Shown one piece after another: positions 34,976 through 43,979 of a stretch of DNA of 64,000 bases (the first letter of the stretch is position 1; every line of letters begins with the position of its first letter). The DNA comes from Pseudoalteromonas sp. FUC4 (GTDB lineage: Bacteria; Pseudomonadota; Gammaproteobacteria; Enterobacterales; Alteromonadaceae): the NCBI RefSeq assembly GCF_008370255.1, contig NZ_SEUI01000006.1, positions 155,668 to 219,667 on the forward strand. The letters are read 5' to 3'. The notes beneath the pieces were generated by a model that had not been told where the DNA came from, searched no databases, and saw only the letters and a list, made by a program, of their open reading frames with translations. A program made the translations under genes and the position numbers.

Positions 34976-36804
34976 TGCGTTTTTTCTTTTTATTGTTGGT
35001 TACATTATTAACCGTACCCGTAAAGGCTGCGACTAATAATGTGCTTGGTGATCTACTTGGGCCTCCGCAACAGACTTTTTTACCTGTAGACCAAGCGTTT
35101 GTTTTTGATTTTGACCAACAAGGCAGTACCTTGTTTGTAGGTTGGGATATAGCGCCAGACTATTATTTATATAAAAAGAAAATAGAAATTATCGCCAAAG
35201 GTGCAAACATTCAAGTAGGCGACTCTGGCAGTGGCGAAATTATTGAAGATGAATTTTTTGGCAAAACAGAGGTTTTTTTTAATTCCGCGAGTGTTATTAG
35301 TAAGCTAAGTAATGTAACCGAAGGCGCTGTGGTTAAAGTTCGTTACCAAGGCTGTGCAAAAGCAGGGCTTTGCTATCCACCAGAAGTAATCAGCATCCCA
35401 TTTAGTGTTATTAGTGGTGCACAGGTTAAAAATGTAGACCAAAATAACACTACAGATGAAGCAGCAACTGCGCAAAGTACATTTGCAGCACTCAACGAGC
35501 CGGCTACTGAACCTACAATAAATTCGGATGATGCCGAAAAAGAACTCACCTTTACTGAGCAGTTAGCAAGTCAGAGCTTAATAACTAATTTACTCATATT
35601 TTTTGTAGTAGGCGTAGGCCTTGCTTTTACGCCTTGCGTATTTCCAATGTTTCCTATTTTATCGAGCTTAATTGCGGGTCAGCAAAACCTTTCAACTAAA
35701 AAAGCGTTTGCACTATCGTTTGTATATATACAAGGCATGGCAGTTACCTATGCAGCACTAGGCTTAGTTGTTGCGGCGCTTGGTGGGCAAGTGCAGGGAT
35801 ATTTACAGCATCCATTTGTATTAGTTAGCTTTAGTTTATTGTTTGTATTATTGGCTATGTCGATGTTTGGTTGGTACGAAATAAAACTGCCAAGCAGTAT
35901 GATGAGCAAGTTAACTCAGGTAAGTAACAATCAAAAAGGCGGCAACTACGTTGGTGTATTTTTAATGGGTGTACTGTCGGGGTTAATAGCATCACCTTGT
36001 ACTACCGCGCCACTGTCGGCTGCACTATTATTTGTAGCGCAAAGTGGCGATTATTTAGTGGGCGGTTTAACACTTTATGTGCTTAGTTTAGGCATGGGAT
36101 TACCACTGTTATTACTGGGTACATCTGGCGGTAAACTACTGCCTAAAGCAGGTGGTTGGATGGAGCAAGTTAAAACCTTGTTTGGCTTTGTAATGCTTGT
36201 TGTGCCGCTTATATTACTTGAGCGACTAGTAAGCGCCGACATTATATTATTAATGGCAGGTGTACTTGCATTAGCAACAGCACTTTACCTACATCATTGG
36301 CAAAGCAGTCAAACGCAAAGCAAATTAAAAACTGCATTATGGTTTGCTGCAACGCTGTTAGTTATTACAGGGTTTACGTTAACTAAAAACTACTTTTGGC
36401 CAGTACAAACTGTGCAGGTAAGCTCGCAAAGTAATGAGTTTAAAAAGGTGGCTGATTTAGCTGAACTAAAAGAAGCAGTCGCACAAGCAAACGACGAAGG
36501 TCGAATGGTTATGGTCGATTTATATGCCGACTGGTGTGTGGCGTGTAAAGAGTTTGAGCATTACACGTTTCCTGATGCCAAAGTGCAAAGTGAGTTTAGC
36601 CATTATCAGCTAATTCAAGTTGATTTAACTAACAGTGATAATAAAACAATTGAGCTAATGGAAGAGTACACCGTGTTTGGTTTACCTAGTATTTTGTTTT
36701 TTAACACCCAAGGTAAAGAGTTAACTACACAACGTGTAACCGGCTTTTTAAACGCAGAAGATTTTGCTAAACACCTTGCTACAGTGCGCGCCAGCGCACA
36801 ATAA
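34975..36804 (+). CDS. dsbD: Protein-disulfide reductase DsbD (DipZ)
   Basis: Carries electrons from cytoplasmic thioredoxin across the inner membrane to periplasmic DsbC/DsbG and CcmG. Domains in order: signal peptide (about 1-18), N-terminal immunoglobulin-like alpha domain with its Cys pair in QGCAKAGLCYPP, a transmembrane beta domain of about eight helices with FTPCVFPMFPIL and SPCTTAPLSAALL carrying the two redox Cys, and a C-terminal thioredoxin-like gamma domain with WCVACK. All three Cys pairs are present. The frame is open from 34951, but the ATG at 34975 overlaps the cutA stop and starts a signal peptide, so it is chosen (609 aa). Confidence 0.95.
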   Translation: MRFFFLLLVTLLTVPVKAATNNVLGDLLGPPQQTFLPVDQAFVFDFDQQGSTLFVGWDIAPDYYLYKKKIEIIAKGANIQVGDSGSGEIIEDEFFGKTEVFFNSASVISKLSNVTEGAVVKVRYQGCAKAGLCYPPEVISIPFSVISGAQVKNVDQNNTTDEAATAQSTFAALNEPATEPTINSDDAEKELTFTEQLASQSLITNLLIFFVVGVGLAFTPCVFPMFPILSSLIAGQQNLSTKKAFALSFVYIQGMAVTYAALGLVVAALGGQVQGYLQHPFVLVSFSLLFVLLAMSMFGWYEIKLPSSMMSKLTQVSNNQKGGNYVGVFLMGVLSGLIASPCTTAPLSAALLFVAQSGDYLVGGLTLYVLSLGMGLPLLLLGTSGGKLLPKAGGWMEQVKTLFGFVMLVVPLILLERLVSADIILLMAGVLALATALYLHHWQSSQTQSKLKTALWFAATLLVITGFTLTKNYFWPVQTVQVSSQSNEFKKVADLAELKEAVAQANDEGRMVMVDLYADWCVACKEFEHYTFPDAKVQSEFSHYQLIQVDLTNSDNKTIELMEEYTVFGLPSILFFNTQGKELTTQRVTGFLNAEDFAKHLATVRASAQ

Positions 36805-36815
36805 TAGTGCAATAG

Positions 36816-36840
36816 AGCCACTTGAATATACCAAGTGGCT
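36816..36840 (+). terminator. Hairpin after dsbD
   Basis: AGCCACTTG / CAAGTGGCT (36816-36824 / 36832-36840) is a 9-bp stem just after dsbD with no T-run. It may be a mRNA-end stability structure. Confidence 0.45.
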
Positions 36841-37032
36841 TACGACTCCCTCCTGGTTATTTGTTCCCAAAATAGAGATTGGACCAGTATTTTGCTGCTA
36901 TTTACATCGAAATCACTATAATAGTTGGTTAACGTGAGAATTTGTTGCTACATTACTTTTTTCTGCTTACTTAAAAGCGAAAAACTACTTAGCAACCGCT
37001 TAACTCATTACTTATAGGATATATCGCGTATT

Positions 37033-37485
37033 ATGGCTGCAAAATTTAACCTTTTAGTTATAAATGGTCCAAATTTGAACATGCTTGGCAAACGTGAACC
37101 GGATAAATACGGTTTTCAAACGCTAAGTGAGATTATGGAGGAGCTAACCAGTGCTGCTGATAGTCTAGATGTTGAGTTAACGCATTTTCAAAGTAATAGT
37201 GAGCAAGCCCTCATTGAGCGAATACACAGTGCTTGGCAAGCGGTTGATTACATAATAATTAACCCTGCTGCATTTACGCATACAAGCGTTGCATTACGTG
37301 ATGCATTGCTAAGTGTTGATATTCCGTTTTTTGAAGTGCACTTAAGTAATGTGCACGCACGTGAAGCCTTTCGTCATCATTCGTATTTTTCTGATGTGGC
37401 ACAAGGCGTGATATGTGGATTAGGTGCAATGGGTTACCACGCAGCATTAAATGCAGCTGTGAGCCGGTTGAAAAACTCGATTTAA
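37033..37485 (+). CDS. aroQ: Type II 3-dehydroquinate dehydratase
   Basis: Converts 3-dehydroquinate to 3-dehydroshikimate in the shikimate pathway. The 150 residues carry [17 protein letters not shown] (catalytic Arg and Tyr24 by motif), [30 protein letters not shown], and [18 protein letters not shown] (catalytic His). The set aroQ-accB-accC is a common gammaproteobacterial order; accB starts 38 bp after it. Confidence 0.96.
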   Translation: MAAKFNLLVINGPNLNMLGKREPDKYGFQTLSEIMEELTSAADSLDVELTHFQSNSEQALIERIHSAWQAVDYIIINPAAFTHTSVALRDALLSVDIPFFEVHLSNVHAREAFRHHSYFSDVAQGVICGLGAMGYHAALNAAVSRLKNSI

Positions 37486-37523
37486 TTTTAAATTAACACA
37501 CAAATAAACAGGCGGGTCGTGTA

Positions 37524-37988
37524 ATGGATATTCGCAAGATAAAGAAGCTTATCGAATTAGTTGAAGAATCAGGTATTGCTGAACTAGAAATCACTGAAGG
37601 TGAAGAATCAGTACGTATTAACCGTAACAATATGAGCGCAGGCCCTGGTTACCCGCAATTTGCTCCACAGCAATATGCACCAGCGCCAGCAGCCCCAGCT
37701 CCAGTTGCAGCCGCTCCTGTAGCAGTTGAAGCAGCAGCTCCAGCAGAACCTACTGGCCATCAAGTTAAATCACCAATGGTTGGTTCTTTTTACTCAGCTG
37801 CGTCTCCTGAAGCTCCAGCGTATGTAGAAGTTGGTCAGCAAGTTAAAGTTGGCGATACGCTTTGTATTATCGAAGCTATGAAAATGATGAACCAAATTGA
37901 GTCAGATAAAGCCGGTACAGTAAGAGCTATCTTAGCTGAAAATGGCGAGCCAATAGAATTTGATCAACCTCTATTCATCATTGAATAA
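37524..37988 (+). CDS. accB: Biotin carboxyl carrier protein of acetyl-CoA carboxylase
   Basis: Carries biotin for malonyl-CoA synthesis. The 154 residues have an N-terminal segment ([15 protein letters not shown]), an Ala/Pro-rich flexible linker (about 49-76) and the C-terminal biotinyl domain with Lys120 in EAMKMMN. It precedes accC by 27 bp, and the two are expected to be one transcript. Confidence 0.97.
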   Translation: MDIRKIKKLIELVEESGIAELEITEGEESVRINRNNMSAGPGYPQFAPQQYAPAPAAPAPVAAAPVAVEAAAPAEPTGHQVKSPMVGSFYSAASPEAPAYVEVGQQVKVGDTLCIIEAMKMMNQIESDKAGTVRAILAENGEPIEFDQPLFIIE

Positions 37989-38015
37989 TAGCGTAACCTA
38001 AAAAGGCCAACTCTA

Positions 38016-39356
38016 ATGTTAGATAAAGTAGTCATTGCAAACCGAGGTGAAATTGCACTTCGTATATTGCGCGCCTGCAAAGAGCTTGGGATCAAAACGG
38101 TTGCTGTGCATTCAACGGCGGATCGCGATCTTAAGCATGTATTGCTTGCAGATGAAACCATCTGTATTGGTAGACCATCAGCAACTGAAAGTTATTTAGA
38201 TATTCCGCGCATTATTGCTGCGGCTGAAATAACTGACGCTGTAGCGATTCATCCAGGTTACGGTTTCCTTGCAGAAAACGCTGATTTTGCCGACCAAGTT
38301 GAGCAAAGTGGTTTTGTATTTATTGGTCCAAAAGGTGACACTATTCGCCTTATGGGTGATAAAGTTTCTGCTATTTCAGCAATGCGTAAAGCAGGCGTTC
38401 CATGTGTACCTGGCTCTGACGGTCCGGTATCAGATGATAAAGAACGTAACATGCAAATCGCTAAGCGTATCGGTTATCCGGTAATCATCAAAGCCGCTGG
38501 TGGTGGTGGTGGTCGTGGTATGCGTGTTGTTCGCAGCGAAGCTGAACTTATTGATTCAATTGCATTAACACAGCAAGAAGCTAAGCAGTTCTTTGGTAAT
38601 AGCATGGTTTACATGGAAAAATTCCTTGAAAACCCACGCCATATCGAAGTTCAAGTATTAGCTGACGGCCAAGGTAATGCAGTACATTTAGGTGAACGTG
38701 ATTGTTCTATGCAACGTCGTCACCAAAAAGTAGTTGAAGAAGCTCCAGCACCAGGAATTACTGCCGAAACGCGTAAATTCATTGGCGAGCGCTGTACTCG
38801 AGCATGTATCGAAATTGGATACCGTGGTGCAGGTACATTTGAGTTTTTATACGAAAACGGCGAGTTTTACTTCATCGAAATGAATACACGTATTCAGGTT
38901 GAACACCCAGTAACCGAAATGGTTACTGGTATTGATTTAGTGAAAGAGCAGTTAAAAATTGCAGCGGGTCAGCCTTTATCATTCACTCAAGACGACGTTG
39001 TTATTCGTGGTCATGCTATTGAGTGTCGTATCAATGCTGAAGACCCTGAAACGTTTATCCCTTCACCGGGTAAAATTACACGTTTCCATCCTGCTGGTGG
39101 TTTAGGTATTCGTTGGGACAGCCATATTTACGCTGACTACACGGTTCCACCACATTACGATTCAATGGTTGGAAAGTTAATTACTTACGGTGAAAACCGT
39201 GACGTAGCTATTGCCCGCGCGCGCAATGCACTTAACGAGCTAGTAATTGACGGAATTAAAACTAATACTCCTTTGCATAAAAGAATTCTTGCAGATGAAA
39301 ACTTCCAAAATGGTGGTACTAACATCCACTATCTTGAGAAGAAATTAGGATTATAA
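38016..39356 (+). CDS. accC: Acetyl-CoA carboxylase biotin carboxylase subunit
   Basis: Carboxylates biotin on AccB using ATP and bicarbonate. The 446 residues show the ATP-grasp glycine-rich loop [72 protein letters not shown] and the C-terminal [13 protein letters not shown]. Length and order match E. coli AccC. A strong terminator follows. Confidence 0.97.
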   Translation: MLDKVVIANRGEIALRILRACKELGIKTVAVHSTADRDLKHVLLADETICIGRPSATESYLDIPRIIAAAEITDAVAIHPGYGFLAENADFADQVEQSGFVFIGPKGDTIRLMGDKVSAISAMRKAGVPCVPGSDGPVSDDKERNMQIAKRIGYPVIIKAAGGGGGRGMRVVRSEAELIDSIALTQQEAKQFFGNSMVYMEKFLENPRHIEVQVLADGQGNAVHLGERDCSMQRRHQKVVEEAPAPGITAETRKFIGERCTRACIEIGYRGAGTFEFLYENGEFYFIEMNTRIQVEHPVTEMVTGIDLVKEQLKIAAGQPLSFTQDDVVIRGHAIECRINAEDPETFIPSPGKITRFHPAGGLGIRWDSHIYADYTVPPHYDSMVGKLITYGENRDVAIARARNALNELVIDGIKTNTPLHKRILADENFQNGGTNIHYLEKKLGL

Positions 39357-39410
39357 TTCGAGCCTAAGAAGGTGCTTAATCAGAACGATTGATCTGATTT
39401 GAGTAATTAA

Positions 39411-39445
39411 AAATCCGATATCAGGTGACTGATATCGGATTTTTT
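39411..39445 (+). terminator. Terminator of the aroQ-accB-accC set
   Basis: AAAATCCGATATCAG pairs with CTGATATCGGATTTT around a 4-nt loop (GTGA), with a T-run within and beyond the 3' arm. Confidence 0.9.
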
Positions 39446-39520
39446 AATGCCTATAATACCAATCCTCAAAATAGATCACTTAATTAAGTGAATTGGTATA
39501 ATTTAAGCCTTATAGGCATT
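39446..39520. repeat. Nested palindromic repeat of the ACCAATT type
   Basis: AATGCCTATAA (39446-39456) and TTATAGGCATT (39510-39520) are perfect 11-bp outer arms. Inside them is a second palindrome with TAATACCAAT at the left and AATTGGTATAA at the right (39454-39501), related to the repeat at 12377-12430. It lies between the convergent accC and FadR-type genes. Confidence 0.6.
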
Positions 39521-39586
39521 AAAAAGCCCATCGAATGTACTACAAAGAGTAAATTTGATGGGCTTAATATTTATACAAGATGCTTA

Positions 39587-40288
39587 TTAAACTAATTTAG
39601 ATTCAATTAACTGTAGTGCTTCTTCTAAAATTGTTTCTACTGCTTTTTTAGCGCGTTCAGGGTCGCGTGACTTTATGGTCTCTAAAATATCAGCATGCTT
39701 AGCAACATCTGCACCCGGTACACCTTTAATGTGGTTTGTATAACGAATACTTACTCTAAGGGCTGTACTAATAAACTCAGTTAACTGCACAAAAAAGCGA
39801 TTGTTACTGGCCACTAATATGCTGGTATGAAAAGCAATGTCGGCTTCTAGTGGGTCGTCTAAGCCTTCGTCTGCTTCAGCCATACGGGCTAAGGCATTAT
39901 CTATATCAGCGAGTTGTTCAGCTGTTGCATTTAGCGCTGCAAGAGCCGCCGCTTGTGGTTCAAGGGCTACGCGTACTTGAGTAAACTCTTTTAATAACGA
40001 CAGTGATGGCTTACTGCTTAAAATCCAACGTAGTACGTCGGTATCAAACATGTTCCAGCTGCTTTCAGGTAATACTCGAATACCCTGCTTAGGACGCGAC
40101 GAAATTAACCCTTTAGCAGAGAGCATTTTTACCGCTTCGCGGGTAGCGCTGCGACTTACATCATACTTTATACATAAATCGGCTTCAGAAGGCAGGCCTT
40201 CGCTTACAGGGTAAACACCACGCACAATAGCAAAACCCAAATCGTGGGTTAATTGTTGTGTTAAATTTTGACGGGGTTGGCTTTTCAT
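39587..40288 (-). CDS. FadR-family (GntR) transcriptional regulator, DgoR-like
   Basis: A 233-residue repressor-type protein: an N-terminal GntR winged helix (about 10-75, GLPSEADLCIKYDVSRSATREAVKML, with the recognition-helix residues S-R-S-A-T-R-E) and a C-terminal FCD ligand domain (about 95-225) with the metal-ligand-type residues expected in DIAFHTSILVASNN and AKHADILETI. It is divergent from an SDR and a galactonokinase, so galactonate-pathway control is the likely role, as for DgoR. Three copies of a 10-mer occur in the divergent promoter region. It may also control the galactose loci elsewhere in the window, which is inference. Confidence 0.85.
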   Translation of the reverse strand: MKSQPRQNLTQQLTHDLGFAIVRGVYPVSEGLPSEADLCIKYDVSRSATREAVKMLSAKGLISSRPKQGIRVLPESSWNMFDTDVLRWILSSKPSLSLLKEFTQVRVALEPQAAALAALNATAEQLADIDNALARMAEADEGLDDPLEADIAFHTSILVASNNRFFVQLTEFISTALRVSIRYTNHIKGVPGADVAKHADILETIKSRDPERAKKAVETILEEALQLIESKLV

Positions 40289-40321
40289 TGCGCAGGATTC
40301 CGAGTTGATATATTGCTTTAT

Positions 40322-40364
40322 TATATATCATATATCATATTAATGTACTTAAGGATATGATATA
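40322..40364. promoter_or_regulatory. Operator-like repeats in the FadR-type/SDR divergent region
   Basis: TATATCATAT occurs directly repeated at 40324-40333 and 40331-40340, and inverted as ATATGATATA at 40355-40364. The first copy sits in TATATATCAT, which is also found at the alpha-galactosidase promoter. Such a cluster is expected at a GntR-family autoregulated promoter, though AT-richness makes chance repeats easy. Confidence 0.5.
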
Positions 40365-40487
40365 AACTTTTAATTAGTTAAATATTTTAGCACAGCAATA
40401 ACAACTTAGTTTGGCTCTTTATACTGTAAGTGTAAGTTTAGAAAGAGTTTAAATAAAATTGAAAATGCGCTGTATGGAGAGTTGAAT

Positions 40488-41246
40488 TTGAACACCCTAG
40501 CTCAATATCATAGTCTTTCTGGTAAAGTTATTTTTATTACAGGCGGTGCATCAGGCATTGGCAGAGCAATGGTTGAATCCTTTGTAAACCAAAATGCAAA
40601 AGTAGCATTTATCGATATTGATGATAAGGCAGCGCAATCGCTTATCCGTGATTTACCCAATTCAAAACTATGGTATAGGCAAGTTGATGTAACTGACTCT
40701 CATGCACTTCAGCAATCACTTGTGGATGCATGCGCCGCTTTTGGTGCCATTAATGTACTAGTTAATAATGTGGCGAACGATCGCCGCCAAGCAAGCGAAG
40801 ACGTTACAGTGCAAGATTGGGATCAGTGCTTACAAATAAACTTAAACCCTGCATTTTTTGCCTCTCAAGTTGCTATGTCTTTTATGAAGGACGACGGAGC
40901 GGGCAGTATCATTAACTTTAGTTCTATTAACGCTATTATGGGACAACCTCAAATGGCAGGCTATGTAACCGCAAAGGCAGGCCTAATAGGTATGACTAAG
41001 GCACTGGCTCGCGATTACGGCGAGTTTGGTATTCGCGTTAACGCTATTTTACCAGGGTGGGTGGCTACCGACCGCCAACTAGCAAGCTGGTTTACCGAAG
41101 AAGAGCAAGTTAAGTGGATGGAAGCCATGGCGCTTAAAAAATTAGTAACCCCTGAAGATGTTGCTAATTTGGCACTCTTTTTAGCCGCCGATGAAAGCAG
41201 TATGATCACCGGGCAAAGTATTAAAATTGACGGTGGGAGGCTTTAA
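40488..41246 (+). CDS. SDR-family oxidoreductase, probable sugar (galactose) dehydrogenase
   Basis: A NAD(P)-dependent short-chain dehydrogenase: TGGASGIGRAM nucleotide-binding loop (about 18-29), the Asp in AFIDIDDK that favours NAD, NNVANDR in place of the usual NNAG, the Ser of FSSINAIMG and the YVTAK catalytic Tyr/Lys. The C-terminal MITGQSIKIDGG is typical. An in-frame TTG at 40482 lies 1 nt from GGAGA; the next TTG at 40488 has the right 7-nt spacing, so I choose it (252 aa). It sits 3 bp before galactonokinase, so D-galactose 1-dehydrogenase or a related step of the De Ley-Doudoroff route is inferred, not shown. Confidence 0.8.
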   Translation: MNTLAQYHSLSGKVIFITGGASGIGRAMVESFVNQNAKVAFIDIDDKAAQSLIRDLPNSKLWYRQVDVTDSHALQQSLVDACAAFGAINVLVNNVANDRRQASEDVTVQDWDQCLQINLNPAFFASQVAMSFMKDDGAGSIINFSSINAIMGQPQMAGYVTAKAGLIGMTKALARDYGEFGIRVNAILPGWVATDRQLASWFTEEEQVKWMEAMALKKLVTPEDVANLALFLAADESSMITGQSIKIDGGRL

Positions 41247-41249
41247 AGC

Positions 41250-42200
41250 TTGGCTACTTCATCTCTTTTTATTGCTGTTGACTGGGGCACGAGCCATTTA
41301 CGCGCTTATTTGTGCGAAGTACAAGCGCAATCAACACTTAAATTATTAGCACAACGTGATGGCCCTGGCGTTGTTAAGGCAAATCAAAATTTTGAGCAAA
41401 CCCTAATCGACACGATTGCAGTGTGGAAGCAAGAATATGGCAGCTTACCTATATATATTGCTGGTCAAATTACCTCAAGTATCGGCTGGCACGAAACGCC
41501 TTATTTAGAATGCCCAATTAATCCCGAAGGGTTACTTAATGCTGCTGTTAGCTTTGGTTGCGATGGGCATACTATTAAAGCGTTACCTGGCACAAAGTGT
41601 ACGCTGCAAAATGGCCTATTTGATGTAATGCGCGGCGAAGAGCTGCAAATTTTAGGGTTTTTAAAACAAAATCCAGAGTATCAACAAGGTAAAATATTAT
41701 TATGCTTGCCTGGTACACATACCAAATGGGTGCTTATAAACAATGGCGAAATTATTTGCTTTAAAACAGCTATGACTGGTGAGTTATATGATTTGTTATG
41801 TCATCAAAGTGTTTTAATTCCTAACGACTGCGCAGAAGGTGAGTTTGACTTTAAAGCATTTGAGCAAGGCTGTGAGCTAACTTTAGGTAGTGATAGCGGT
41901 AATTTGGCACATGGTATTTTTAGTGTGCGTACCCGCCAGCTTTCAAAGGAGTTAACGCCAGTACAAGCTAAAGCCTATTTGTCGGGTGTATTAATTGGCA
42001 GCGATGTACGAGCAGCTCGCCACGCTAGCGAATGGCAATTATTGAGTGATACGCAAGTTGTAGTGATTGGCACTAAGCAGCTGAATAAGTGTTTTACTAC
42101 GGCGCTTAACCAAATAGGTGTGAAGTGTGTTGAGTTTGATATTAAAACAGCCACTTTGAGCGGTTTTAATTACCTTTTTAATTTAGAGTCAAAAAAATAA
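41250..42200 (+). CDS. dgoK: 2-dehydro-3-deoxygalactonokinase
   Basis: Phosphorylates 2-keto-3-deoxy-D-galactonate in galactonate breakdown. The 316-residue protein has the DgoK marks AVDWGTSHLRAYLC (ATP-binding phosphate-1 loop), IAGQITSSIGWHETPYLECP, MRGEELQILGFL, LCLPGTHTKWVLI and LSGVLIGSDVRA. The start is TTG with GGGAGG nine bases upstream, at the end of the SDR gene. No galactonate dehydratase (dgoD) or KDPGal aldolase (dgoA) follows; a converged glpD lies next. Confidence 0.9.
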   Translation: MATSSLFIAVDWGTSHLRAYLCEVQAQSTLKLLAQRDGPGVVKANQNFEQTLIDTIAVWKQEYGSLPIYIAGQITSSIGWHETPYLECPINPEGLLNAAVSFGCDGHTIKALPGTKCTLQNGLFDVMRGEELQILGFLKQNPEYQQGKILLCLPGTHTKWVLINNGEIICFKTAMTGELYDLLCHQSVLIPNDCAEGEFDFKAFEQGCELTLGSDSGNLAHGIFSVRTRQLSKELTPVQAKAYLSGVLIGSDVRAARHASEWQLLSDTQVVVIGTKQLNKCFTTALNQIGVKCVEFDIKTATLSGFNYLFNLESKK

Positions 42201-42232
42201 ACCCCTTTATAACGATTAAATTATAAAGGGGT
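42201..42232. terminator. Bidirectional terminator between dgoK and glpD
   Basis: A perfect 12-bp stem ACCCCTTTATAA / TTATAAAGGGGT (42201-42212 / 42221-42232) with an 8-nt loop. An A-run (42191-42197) lies on the dgoK side, so the T-run reads best for the minus-strand glpD transcript, but the hairpin probably ends both. Confidence 0.7.
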
Positions 42233-42262
42233 TAACGGGAAGCTGTTATAGCAGCAATGTAA

Positions 42263-43768
42263 TTAAGCGCTTATAGCTGCTTGCTTATTATCAATGTATT
42301 GATTAAGCGTTGCTACTTGCGCATCATTAAAGCGTAGCCCTAATTTGCTGCGGCGCCACAAAATGTTGTAAGCATTTTCTGCCCACTCTTCATTTAGCAA
42401 GTAATCTACTTCTGCTGCAAATAAGCCATGGCCAAAGTCTTGGCCTAAATCACTGAGCTGTGTTGCACTACCTAAAATTAGTTTTGCACGAGTTCCGTAA
42501 GTACGTACAAAGCGTTTAAGAGTCACTTCTGGCAACCAACTGTAAGCAGTATTAAGTTCAGACTTAAGCGCTTCTACCGAGCTAAAGTCTCCACCAGGAA
42601 GCGCACTGTGCTTCGTCCACGCTTCACTCATTTGCGGGTAAAAGTCTTCAAGCTTATTAACCGCAGCTTCGGCTAGTTTGCGATAAGTTGTAATTTTTCC
42701 GCCAAACACACTCAGTAGAGGTGTTTGCTTAGCATCACTCGAAAGCTCTAATTTATAATCGCGAGTAACGGCTTGTGCATTAACTGATTCGTCATCAAGT
42801 AATGGGCGTACACCGGAGAAGGTATGTACTATGTCTTCGCGTTTAATTGGTTGTTTAAAGTAGGTATTAGTAATATCAATTAAGTAATCAATTTCTTCAT
42901 CACTAATTTTAACGTCTTGTGCTTCACCTTTGTGCTCTACATCAGTTGTGCCAATAAGTGAGAAGTCATCCTCAAACGGAATAACAAACACAATACGCTG
43001 ATCTTTATTTTGTAAAATGTACGCTTGTTTTTCATCATGAATACGTGGCACCACAATGTGACTGCCTTTAACAAGGCGAATATTTTGTGGTGATTTTTCA
43101 ATAAGTGCTTCGTCAAATAACTTAGCAACCCAAGGCCCCGCAGCATTAACTATACCCTTAGCCGAAATAGTGTATTCAGTTTTACTGCTTTGTTGCTCTA
43201 ACGTTACTTGCCATTTGCCTTGCTCGCGTTTCGCGTTTACGCACTTAGTTTGCGTAGCAATGGTAGCGCCTTTATTTTGAGCAGCCAGCGCGTTTAAAAT
43301 AACTAAGCGAGAATCATCAACCCAGCCATCTGAGTATTCAAAACCTTTGGTGATAGAGGGTTCTAAAACGCTATTTTCACCAAACTTAATGCTTCGAGAA
43401 CCAGCAAGTGTTTCGCGTTTTGCTAGGTTGTCATACATAAACAAGCCAATGCGAATCATCCACGCAGGGCGCAGGTGCTTTTGATGTGGCAATCTAAAAG
43501 TAAGCGGCCACATAATGTGAGGTGCGTTTTTAAGTAGCACTTCTCGTTCTGCTAGGGCTTCTTTTACTAATCTAAATTCGTAGTGCTCAAGGTAGCGCAG
43601 ACCGCCGTGGATCAGCTTAGAACTGTTTGAAGATGTTGCACAGGCAAGGTCTGATTGTTCGCACAATAGAACTTTTAACCCTCTGCCTGCTGCATCAGCT
43701 GCTATTCCAGTGCCGTTTACACCGCCACCGATGACTAGTAAGTCATATTCGTTATCTGCTAATTCCAC
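42263..43768 (-). CDS. glpD: Glycerol-3-phosphate dehydrogenase (FAD-dependent, aerobic)
   Basis: A membrane-associated flavoenzyme that oxidises glycerol-3-phosphate to dihydroxyacetone phosphate and passes electrons to quinone. The 501 residues show the FAD-binding YDLLVIGGGVNGTGIAADAAGRG (key GGGVNG), SSNSSKLIHGGLRYLE, the GTTDVEHKG segment, FSGVRPLLDD and FGGKITTYRKLAE. The start codon is GTG (GTGGAATTAGCA). It is separate from glpK (211 bp apart on the same strand), so each may have its own promoter. Confidence 0.96.
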   Translation of the reverse strand: MELADNEYDLLVIGGGVNGTGIAADAAGRGLKVLLCEQSDLACATSSNSSKLIHGGLRYLEHYEFRLVKEALAEREVLLKNAPHIMWPLTFRLPHQKHLRPAWMIRIGLFMYDNLAKRETLAGSRSIKFGENSVLEPSITKGFEYSDGWVDDSRLVILNALAAQNKGATIATQTKCVNAKREQGKWQVTLEQQSSKTEYTISAKGIVNAAGPWVAKLFDEALIEKSPQNIRLVKGSHIVVPRIHDEKQAYILQNKDQRIVFVIPFEDDFSLIGTTDVEHKGEAQDVKISDEEIDYLIDITNTYFKQPIKREDIVHTFSGVRPLLDDESVNAQAVTRDYKLELSSDAKQTPLLSVFGGKITTYRKLAEAAVNKLEDFYPQMSEAWTKHSALPGGDFSSVEALKSELNTAYSWLPEVTLKRFVRTYGTRAKLILGSATQLSDLGQDFGHGLFAAEVDYLLNEEWAENAYNILWRRSKLGLRFNDAQVATLNQYIDNKQAAISA

Positions 43769-43781
43769 CGAGCTAACCTTT

Positions 43782-43800
43782 TTATTTGTAATATAAATAA
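43782..43800. promoter_or_regulatory. AT palindrome upstream of glpD resembling the galactose motif
   Basis: TTATTTGTAATATAAATAA shares most of the core ATTTRTAATATAAATA with the TonB-receptor motif, but lacks the outer GT..AC. It is 13 bp upstream of the glpD start. It may be a chance AT-rich match and warns against over-reading the galactose motif. Confidence 0.25.
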
Positions 43801-43935
43801 GACATAAGCATCATAAAGCTGCTGTTTTCATTTGACAATAGAAAACCCAGTTTTTATTCGTTAATTGGTGACGCCAATCCATTTTCAATTTAAAGCAGTA
43901 AAGCATGCCTTTTAAATCTAGTACTTAGCTAAGTT

Positions 43936-43974
43936 AAAAAAGCAAAGTGGCTAAAGTACAGGCTTTAGCCACTT
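43936..43974 (-). terminator. Terminator of glpK
   Basis: AAGTGGCTAAAG / CTTTAGCCACTT (43945-43956 / 43963-43974), 12-bp stem. Read on the minus strand it is followed by a T-run (AAAAAA at 43936-43941 on the plus strand) just after the glpK stop. Confidence 0.88.
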
Positions 43975-43979
43975 AGTAT

